From an uncultured Odoribacter sp. (GTDB lineage Bacteria; Bacteroidota; Bacteroidia; Bacteroidales; Marinifilaceae): a stretch of DNA of 5,100 nucleotides. The notes below the pieces were generated by a model. It searched no databases, was not told the DNA's origin, and saw nothing but the letters and a program-made list of their open reading frames with translations. Numbering within the stretch: position 1 is the stretch's first letter; each line of letters opens with the position of its first letter. The stretch covers positions 1 through 5,100 of the forward strand of contig CAKVCR010000214.1 of the NCBI GenBank assembly GCA_934725835.1, written 5' to 3'. Of the stretch, positions 1 through 5,100 are shown piece by piece. Made by a program: the position numbers and the translations under genes.

Positions 1-641
1 GTTGCGACATTAAAGGTTTTAGGAACCTGGTATGAATAACTCATGTTTTTTACCTTTTCAAGTAAAGTATTGTCTTTTTCGATGAAATTGAGTTGTCCGA
101 ATGGGCGATTTAATGTCAAGGTCCGTTCAAACTTTAAGGGTGATTTGGTGATTTTTTGACATACACAGAAGGCGTCACGGCTGGCGTCGTTAATAATATA
201 GTTGTCAGGAATGAGTGTTATTCCCTTCAGGCCCGTGGTGCTGTTGGTCTGATAATACAAATCGGAATAGTGAGTGTAGGAGTTTGGTGCAGATTCTTCG
301 CCGGTTTGGAAAGTTTCTTTAATATAGTCAGCCCACACCAGTACATCGTAGTCGCCCGGGTTATCGAGATTAAATGAAAAAATCATATCCTGCTGCTCTT
401 GCAGTTTCTCTTCCCGGTGGATAATTTGCTCCTTTTGCCATACTTCCAGAATAAAGCGCATCGTATAACCGGACAACGTTGGAGGAGGTGTCGCACGGGA
501 GTACAATCCGTGATTGATATTCGCACCGATAGTAACGCGGTTATTCTCTTTTGCGTCATTGGTGTTATACTCATCGTTGTTACATCCTGTTGCTATACAG
601 ATGATAGCCATCAGCCAAAAGTAAAAGTGTTTTTTATTCAT
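1..641 (-). CDS. Fimbrillin-related surface lipoprotein (DUF6562-like), C-terminus beyond window
   Basis: The reading frame is open from the ATG at 641 to the window edge, giving 213 residues and no stop. It begins with a lipoprotein signal peptide: a short K-rich start, a hydrophobic stretch, then IATGC with Cys20 as the likely lipidated residue. NNDEY follows, an acidic run like the export signal of Bacteroidetes surface lipoproteins. Visible motifs are VTIGANI (36-42), SRAT (48-51), RFILEVW (62-68), YDVLVWADY (98-106), SRDAF (154-158) and LNRPFGQLNF (177-186). From memory, the WADY and RPFxQLNF motifs are typical of DUF6562 and related Bacteroidales fimbrillin-like proteins. The start lies 5 bases after the stop of the gene before it, with an A-rich leader, so the two are probably co-transcribed. 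A role as a pilus subunit or adhesin is inference from family resemblance; no binding partner can be read from the sequence. A plain hypothetical lipoprotein is the alternative. Confidence 0.8.
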   Translation of the reverse strand, partial: MNKKHFYFWLMAIICIATGCNNDEYNTNDAKENNRVTIGANINHGLYSRATPPPTLSGYTMRFILEVWQKEQIIHREEKLQEQQDMIFSFNLDNPGDYDVLVWADYIKETFQTGEESAPNSYTHYSDLYYQTNSTTGLKGITLIPDNYIINDASRDAFCVCQKITKSPLKFERTLTLNRPFGQLNFIEKDNTLLEKVKNMSYSYQVPKTFNVA

Positions 642-646
642 GATAG

Positions 647-1645
647 TTATTTTAATTGGTTAATTAAATTATCGATATCAATGTTGATTTCATCATCAAA
701 TTCTGTGTTTATCTCAAATCCTCCGCTCTTGTTTTTAGTGAGGAATCGTCCCGTTATCGGGGTGAAATATCCTTGTCTATAAGGAATTTTGATAGGAGAA
801 CTTGTAATTATTTCTTTGCCGTTCTCGTCTTTGACTGTCAGGGCTAACATGACGATGTTAGTAGTTGTGTCTGCCAGTATATAGTCAAAACCAAGCGTAC
901 ATTCTTTCTGTTTTTTATCAGTTATATTCAGAGGGATTTCAAAGGATACATCGCTCCAGGAATCCTTGACAGTGCTTTCATAAGCGTTGTATACCATGGG
1001 ATAGAAGAAAAGGTATGTGAATATGACGTGATAACTTTTATGGGGTTGCCAGGACGTTTGTTTTATAAATTCTTCAACGTCAGTCGTGATAATCTCGTAT
1101 TTTGCCACTGGCGGATGAATATTTATATTTGTTTCGACATGCAAATTCCTTTGATTTCCGAATTTTCTTAAATCAATGGTTTTATGTCCGTAGAGACACT
1201 CTTTTGTAGGCGTGTTTCCGCAATACGGCTCAACGCAGGTTATATTGTTCAGATGGTCGGTAATATAATGACAATCAGTATCTTTTTCTGTGTAATCCAT
1301 CCATACGGAAAGATCGTATTTTGAGGTCTGTAATTCCAAATCTATTGACAGGAACAACGAGTCTTTGATAAGCGAAAGTGTGTCGGGGAAAACGGTTTTC
1401 CGGGTAATGACAGTATTGTTTTGTCTGGCTTCTATAAGGAAACGTTTGCGATATTGCCCGTTAATATCAGATGTCTGAAGTATGTTACATTCTGATGTAC
1501 GAAAGTCCGGCTCTAAAATAATATTGAGTGTTAACAGAATAGGCGCAGTAGTGAAGTCATTGTCTTCGTCTGATTCTTTCGAATGCTTGTGTGCACAACA
1601 ACACGTAAGCATACACAACACCAAGATACACACAATTTTAAACAC
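647..1645 (-). CDS. Fimbrillin-related lipoprotein (FimB/Mfa2 / DUF6562-like), 332 aa
   Basis: This is a complete frame starting with GTG at 1645. An in-frame TAG lies three codons upstream, so no longer start exists, and the first internal ATG (codon 12) would destroy the signal peptide. AGAGG sits three bases before the GTG. The N-terminus is a hydrophobic signal ending in three cysteines (15-17), then an acidic segment SDEDND (25-30) that resembles a surface lipoprotein export signal. Motifs in order are RFLIEAR (68-74), YDLSVWMDY (110-118), a Cys-containing segment (125-150), and LGFDYILAD (251-259). Near the end, IPYRQGYFTPITGRFLT (287-303) is followed by FEINTEFDDEINIDI (310-324). That ending resembles the close of Bacteroidales fimbrillin-like and FimB/Mfa2 proteins, where it usually reads IPxxRNYxTxxxGNxLT, then an acidic strand. 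It is the first gene after the promoter at 1690 and is followed after 5 bases by a related lipoprotein. An anchor or accessory pilus subunit is plausible but unproven. Sampled lines of this gene have 30-38% GC, against 42-52% in sampled lines of recA and the peptidase. Confidence 0.8.
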   Translation of the reverse strand: MFKIVCILVLCMLTCCCAHKHSKESDEDNDFTTAPILLTLNIILEPDFRTSECNILQTSDINGQYRKRFLIEARQNNTVITRKTVFPDTLSLIKDSLFLSIDLELQTSKYDLSVWMDYTEKDTDCHYITDHLNNITCVEPYCGNTPTKECLYGHKTIDLRKFGNQRNLHVETNINIHPPVAKYEIITTDVEEFIKQTSWQPHKSYHVIFTYLFFYPMVYNAYESTVKDSWSDVSFEIPLNITDKKQKECTLGFDYILADTTTNIVMLALTVKDENGKEIITSSPIKIPYRQGYFTPITGRFLTKNKSGGFEINTEFDDEINIDIDNLINQLK

Positions 1646-1682
1646 TTTCCTCTATATTTGTATAATTTATCTATATATGTAG

Positions 1683-1690
1683 CAAATTTA
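1683..1690 (-). promoter_or_regulatory. Bacteroidetes-type -7 promoter box
   Basis: Read on the minus strand the eight bases are TAAATTTG, a perfect match to the Bacteroidetes primary-sigma -7 consensus TAnnTTTG. The box lies 37 bases before the GTG of the lipoprotein gene and just downstream of the peptidase terminator, as expected for a promoter of a new transcription unit. Transcription would begin near 1679, leaving a leader of about 34 bases. No good TTTG -33 element is found at the usual distance, only a TTG that is too close (1704-1706), so the promoter may be weak or need an activator. The region is AT-rich, which raises the chance of a random match. Confidence 0.55.
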
Positions 1691-1729
1691 GTGAAATATT
1701 TTTCAATATATAATTTTTAGGCGATAAAA

Positions 1730-1759
1730 AATAAACCGGACGAATCCGTCCGGTTTATT
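1730..1759 (-). terminator. Intrinsic terminator after the peptidase gene
   Basis: Bases 1730-1742 and 1747-1759 form a perfect 13-bp inverted repeat with a GC-rich CCGGACG core and a 4-base loop. On the minus strand the hairpin runs into TTTTTTATC, a usable U-tract. It begins 18 bases after the stop codon of the S9 peptidase and ends about 40 bases before the -7 box of the next unit. It therefore separates the bcp-recA-peptidase transcript from the lipoprotein transcript. The plus-strand side has only a broken T-run (TTTATTGTATT) and no gene to terminate. Confidence 0.9.
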
Positions 1760-1777
1760 GTATTAAAAAGATAAATC

Positions 1778-3859
1778 TTATTCCTTTAACCATTTGTCAA
1801 GCCATGATTTAAAGGTGCGCTGCCATAGGATTCCATCCTGGCAACCTGTTACCCAGTGGCATTCCGTCGGGAAGTATAGATACTGTGCAGGAATACCTCT
1901 CATGCGTGCAGCATTAAAGGCTGCCATACCCTGTGAAGCATCGATACGGAAGTCTTTTTGTCCGTGGATTACCAAGATAGGAGCATCCCAATTGCCTACG
2001 AATAAGTCCGGTGAATTGGCAAAAGTGCGTTGTGCCACTTTGTTGTTTTTCTGCCAGGGAGCACCACCCATATCCCAATTGGCAAACCACATCTCTTCGG
2101 TTGTATAATACTGCATTTTCAAGTCGAAAATTCCACAGTGGGCGATGAATGCCTTGAAGCGTTTGTCGTGATGACCGGCTAAATAATATACGGAGTAACC
2201 GCCATACGATGCTCCGACACAACCTAAACGGTTTTCATCAATGTATGGTTCTTTTTTGGCATCGTCAATTGCTGAAAGATAGTCTTTGATATTCTGTCCG
2301 GAATAGTCTCCACTGATTTGTTCCAGCCATTCCATGCCGAATCCCGGCAAGCCGCGACGATTGGGAGCGACAATGATATAGCCGTTTGCTGCCATTTGCT
2401 GGAAGTTCCAACGGTAGCTCCAGAATTGGCTCACAGTACTTTGAGGACCACCTTCACAGTATAATATGGCTGGATATTTTTTGTTGGCATCAAAATGAGG
2501 AGGATAAATCATCCAAACCAACATATCCTTGTTGTCGGTAGTCTTTACCCAACGTTTTTCTACTTTGCCCATTGTCAATTGGTCGAGAAGGTTTTTATTG
2601 ATAAACGTCAGCTGTTCGTCTTTGCCGCTTTGAGGGTCAACGCGGTAAAACTCTGCCGGCATACTCATTGACACCTTGGTTGCATAAAGCTGGTCTCCGG
2701 CAGGGATAACAGAAGTATAGTTGTGCACACCATCTGTGTGTTTGGTGATTTTGCCGGTTGTTATGTCTAATGAATAAATCTCGTCTGTTGCATGCCAGTC
2801 TGAAATGAACCAGATAGTATTGTCATCGCCCCATTGAAGACTTTCTGCACTTTGTTCGAAATTTTCAGTATAGTCTTTCTTTTCACCGGTCGTCAGGTCC
2901 ATTACGAAAAGACGGTTTTTATCTGACTCGTAACCTTCTCGCTCCATGCTTTCCCAAGCCATGTATTTACCGTTAGGGGACATAACAGGATTCTTGTCAT
3001 ATCCCATCATCCCTTCTGTCAAGTTGATGGTTTCACCATTTTCTGTATTATAGGCATACAAGTCCGTATTGGTAGTTTCAGCATATTCTATGCCCACTTT
3101 TTTGCGGCTGGTGTAAATCAACTGTTTGCTGTCTTTTGTCCATGCGATTTGCTCGACTCCTCCCCAAGGACGGACGGGAGATTCCCAACGTTCGCCTTTC
3201 ATGATATCCTTACCGGCGGTAATTTGTTTGCCGGCGGCATAGTCTGCAATGAACAGGTGTGTATAAGCCTCCACCCAATCGTCCCAATGGCGATAGAATT
3301 GGTCGTTGATGATTCTGGCTTTTGCTTTTGGAAGGTCCGGATGCAAATCCTTCACGGTCGGTTCCAGCTGTACATCCTTCAAATATACAATCTTGGACAT
3401 ATCCGGGGCATATACGTATCCGTTGATGCCACCCTCTATGTTGGTAATCTGTCGGGCATTGCTGCCGTCAGGCTCCATTTCCCACAACTGTCCTTTGTAG
3501 ATATAGGCGATATGCTTGCCGTCCGGAGTCCAGGTCGCTTCTGCTTCATTGGATTCGGTATCTGTGATTTGTTTCACCTTGCCATCTGCCAAAGTCATGA
3601 CATACAAATCTGTATATCCGCGGTCTTCCTCTTTGTTGAAATAGGTGACGCCATACACAGCCTTCGTGCCGTCGGGCGAAATGCTTACTCCTCCTAATCT
3701 GCCGAATGACCACAGCACTTCAGGAGTCATGACATCCGATTCCAATTTTAAATTATCAGGAGTTTTATATCCTTTCCCTTCTTGGGTTTCTGTCGTTTTA
3801 TTCTCATTACATGCCATCATGGATAGCACACATAATATTGGTAATAATGTTTTTCTCAT
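1778..3859 (-). CDS. dpp5: S9-family dipeptidyl-peptidase 5-like serine peptidase, lipoprotein
   Basis: This 693-residue prolyl oligopeptidase-type exopeptidase is predicted to remove dipeptides from peptide N-termini in the periplasm or at the envelope. The start is the ATG at 3859, 4 bases after the recA stop. It opens with a lipoprotein signal peptide ending MMAC (Cys17). A start at 3928 would add 23 residues, overlap recA and bury the signal. Residues about 50-425 hold beta-propeller repeats such as SISPDGTKAVY (59-69), ATWTPDGKHIAY (108-119) and PVMSPNGKYMAW (291-302). Residues about 440-693 are the alpha/beta hydrolase: EGGPQS (469-474), PNRRG (499-503), nucleophile Ser551 in GASYGGYS, Asp636 in HGQKDFR and His668 in ECHWV. 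The Ser-Asp and Asp-His spacings (85 and 32) equal those I recall for Porphyromonas gingivalis DPP5 (S542, D627, H659), whose length is also similar (684 aa). DPP5 prefers hydrophobic or Ala residues at P1; that preference here is inferred. Odd point: Cys667 just before the catalytic His, where Gly or Asn is usual, with a second Cys at 673. It looks intact and is the last gene of the recA unit. Confidence 0.93.
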   Translation of the reverse strand: MRKTLLPILCVLSMMACNENKTTETQEGKGYKTPDNLKLESDVMTPEVLWSFGRLGGVSISPDGTKAVYGVTYFNKEEDRGYTDLYVMTLADGKVKQITDTESNEAEATWTPDGKHIAYIYKGQLWEMEPDGSNARQITNIEGGINGYVYAPDMSKIVYLKDVQLEPTVKDLHPDLPKAKARIINDQFYRHWDDWVEAYTHLFIADYAAGKQITAGKDIMKGERWESPVRPWGGVEQIAWTKDSKQLIYTSRKKVGIEYAETTNTDLYAYNTENGETINLTEGMMGYDKNPVMSPNGKYMAWESMEREGYESDKNRLFVMDLTTGEKKDYTENFEQSAESLQWGDDNTIWFISDWHATDEIYSLDITTGKITKHTDGVHNYTSVIPAGDQLYATKVSMSMPAEFYRVDPQSGKDEQLTFINKNLLDQLTMGKVEKRWVKTTDNKDMLVWMIYPPHFDANKKYPAILYCEGGPQSTVSQFWSYRWNFQQMAANGYIIVAPNRRGLPGFGMEWLEQISGDYSGQNIKDYLSAIDDAKKEPYIDENRLGCVGASYGGYSVYYLAGHHDKRFKAFIAHCGIFDLKMQYYTTEEMWFANWDMGGAPWQKNNKVAQRTFANSPDLFVGNWDAPILVIHGQKDFRIDASQGMAAFNAARMRGIPAQYLYFPTECHWVTGCQDGILWQRTFKSWLDKWLKE

Positions 3860-3863
3860 AGTT

Positions 3864-4913
3864 TTAATCTTCACTTTCAGTCGGTTCTGCAGCAGTATTG
3901 CTTTCTTCGGTTGTGCCATTGAGAGCATTGACGATTTTCTGTTTCAATTCTTCGGCTAATTCCGGATTATCCATAATCAACTGTTTGACTGTCTCTCGTC
4001 CTTGCCCTAATTTGTTTTCTCCATACGAGAACCAGCTTCCGCTCTTCTTGATGATGTTGCATTCAACACCGAGGTCTACAATTTCACCCGAGATGGAAAT
4101 TCCCTCGCCATACATGATGTCGAATTCCGCTTTACGGAATGGAGGTGCCACTTTGTTTTTCACCACCTTTACGCGTGTATGGTTACCCAGGATTTCTTCG
4201 CCGTCTTTGATAGGTCCGATTTTACGGATATCCAAACGCACAGAAGCATAGAATTTCAGAGCATTACCGCCGGTTGTTGTTTCCGGATTACCGAACATAA
4301 CACCGATTTTATCTCGTAATTGGTTGATAAATATGCAGCAAGTGTTTGTCTTGCTGATTGTGCTGGTGAGCTTACGCAATGCCTGCGACATCAGGCGGGC
4401 CTGAAGTCCCATGACGCTGTCTCCCATATTCCCTTCTATTTCAGCCTTGGGTGTCAGTGCTGCAACAGAGTCGATGACAATGATGTCGATTGCTGCAGAG
4501 CGAATCAGCTGGTCGGCAATTTCCAGTGCCTGTTCGCCGTTGTCCGGTTGCGAGATGAATAGGTTTTCAATATCTACGCCCAATTTAGCTGCATAAGTCC
4601 GGTCAAAAGCATGCTCGGCATCGATGATGGCTGCAATGCCGCCCTGTTTTTGTGCTTCTGCTATGGCATGGATTGCCAATGTTGTCTTACCGGATGATTC
4701 CGGTCCGTAGATTTCAATAACGCGGCCTTTGGGATAACCGCCAACGCCCAATGCTTTATCCAAGGCAATTGAGCCTGATGAGATTACCGGAATCTTCTCC
4801 ACCTGGTTGTCTCCCAGTTTCATAATGCTTCCCTTGCCAAAATTCTTTTCAATCTTGTCCAAGGTCAGTTGGAGAGCTTTCAGTTTCTCTAGATTTTTTT
4901 CTTTATCTGCCAT
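3864..4913 (-). CDS. recA: RecA recombinase
   Basis: This is a full-length RecA (349 aa; bacterial RecA is usually about 340-360). It is the ATP-dependent strand-exchange protein that forms filaments on single-stranded DNA, drives homologous recombination and, where LexA exists, stimulates its self-cleavage. The Walker A motif GPESSGKT is at 70-77, catalytic Glu100 is in DAEHAFD and Walker B IIVIDS is at 144-149. Loop L1 (EIEGNMGD) is at 158-165. Loop L2 follows [21 protein letters not shown] (196-216) with Gln198 as the ATP sensor. The C-terminal DNA-binding domain (about 280-335) ends in an acidic tail, [15 protein letters not shown]. The ATG at 4913 gives a normal RecA N-terminus ([10 protein letters not shown]). 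It follows the bcp stop by 26 bases with an A-rich leader and no Shine-Dalgarno. No CTG-N10-CAG LexA-type operator is visible in that gap. Transcription together with bcp and the downstream peptidase is inferred from spacing. No intein or frameshift is present. Confidence 0.99.
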   Translation of the reverse strand: MADKEKNLEKLKALQLTLDKIEKNFGKGSIMKLGDNQVEKIPVISSGSIALDKALGVGGYPKGRVIEIYGPESSGKTTLAIHAIAEAQKQGGIAAIIDAEHAFDRTYAAKLGVDIENLFISQPDNGEQALEIADQLIRSAAIDIIVIDSVAALTPKAEIEGNMGDSVMGLQARLMSQALRKLTSTISKTNTCCIFINQLRDKIGVMFGNPETTTGGNALKFYASVRLDIRKIGPIKDGEEILGNHTRVKVVKNKVAPPFRKAEFDIMYGEGISISGEIVDLGVECNIIKKSGSWFSYGENKLGQGRETVKQLIMDNPELAEELKQKIVNALNGTTEESNTAAEPTESED

Positions 4914-4939
4914 ATTTTTTGATTGGATTAATTATTTCA

Positions 4940-5100
4940 TTATTCTGCCATTGCTGTCAAAAGCTGTTCTGCTGCTGCTTTCGTATTCACTTTTGTGATG
5001 ACTTTCGTGATGATGCCTTCACCATTGATGACAAATGTAGTGCGCAATACCCCCATATATTTACGTCCATACATGGATTTTTCTGCCCACACTCCATAAG
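4940..5100 (-). CDS. bcp: Bcp/PrxQ-type thioredoxin-dependent thiol peroxidase, C-terminal end
   Basis: Only the last 52 residues lie in the window; the gene runs off the right edge and its catalytic N-terminal half is outside. The visible part starts YGVWAEKSMYGRKYMGVLRT and continues with TFVINGEGII, followed by a C-terminal helix ending LLTAMAE. This matches the C-terminus of the Bcp/PrxQ peroxiredoxins, which usually read YGVWGEKxxYGKxYxGxxRxTFxID. These cytoplasmic enzymes reduce hydrogen peroxide and organic hydroperoxides with thioredoxin as reductant. The peroxidatic Cys cannot be checked here. The stop codon is 26 bases before recA with no terminator between, so the two probably share a transcript. 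That order would place peroxide defence next to DNA repair in an obligate anaerobe. Confidence 0.93.
   Translation of the reverse strand, partial: YGVWAEKSMYGRKYMGVLRTTFVINGEGIITKVITKVNTKAAAEQLLTAMAE

Noticed and set aside
156..782. Plus-strand open frames at 156-377 and 399-782, and the minus frame at 383-574
   Set aside because: They are out of frame or antisense with the two lipoprotein genes, whose signal peptides and motifs clearly mark the coding frame.
1646..1680. ATATAGA occurring twice in the lipoprotein leader, considered as an operator
   Set aside because: The stretch is almost all A and T, so such short repeats are expected by chance.
3149..3697. 182-codon open frame on the plus strand
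   Set aside because: It lies wholly antisense to the peptidase beta-propeller, matches no family I recognise and has no promoter or leader; it is a by-product of the real gene's codon pattern.
3860..3928. Longer start for the S9 peptidase, adding 23 residues
   Set aside because: It would overlap recA by 65 bases and place a charged segment before a clear lipoprotein signal peptide that starts at the ATG at 3859.
5032..5039. Perfect minus-strand TAnnTTTG match (TACATTTG) about 120 bases before recA
   Set aside because: It encodes the conserved TTFV segment of Bcp and has no TTTG element at the -33 distance, so the match is best explained by coding sequence.

Overview
The window looks like chromosome from a gut Bacteroides or a close relative (order Bacteroidales). 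The grounds are lipoproteins of a type common in that order, a Bacteroidetes-type -7 promoter box (TAnnTTTG), A-rich leaders with little Shine-Dalgarno signal, and a RecA and a DPP5-like peptidase that read as Bacteroidales versions. All five genes lie on the minus strand, so transcription runs from high to low coordinates.

Right half (5100 to 1778): the C-terminal end of a Bcp-type peroxiredoxin, then a complete recA, then a complete S9-family dipeptidyl-peptidase predicted to be a lipoprotein. The gaps are 26 and 4 bases and no terminator is visible between them, so they look like one transcript. It would combine peroxide detoxification, DNA repair and envelope peptide digestion. A strong intrinsic terminator (13-bp perfect stem, 4-base loop, T-rich tail) closes the unit at 1730-1759.

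Left half (1690 to 1): just after the terminator lies a -7 box that probably drives a second transcript. It carries two predicted surface lipoproteins, one complete (332 aa) and one cut by the window edge (213 aa seen), separated by 5 bases. Both read as fimbrillin-related lipoproteins (FimB/Mfa2 / DUF6562-like), and they share the same order of motifs, so they look like old tandem duplicates. Sampled lines of the first are AT-richer than recA and the peptidase, which suits an accessory surface-structure locus. The locus continues past position 1.

The window shows no RNA gene, insertion sequence, CRISPR array, integrase or obvious repeat family. The only sizeable intergenic stretch is the 132 bases at 1646-1777, which holds the terminator and the promoter. 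I see no clearly new system; the least characterised part is the left lipoprotein pair.
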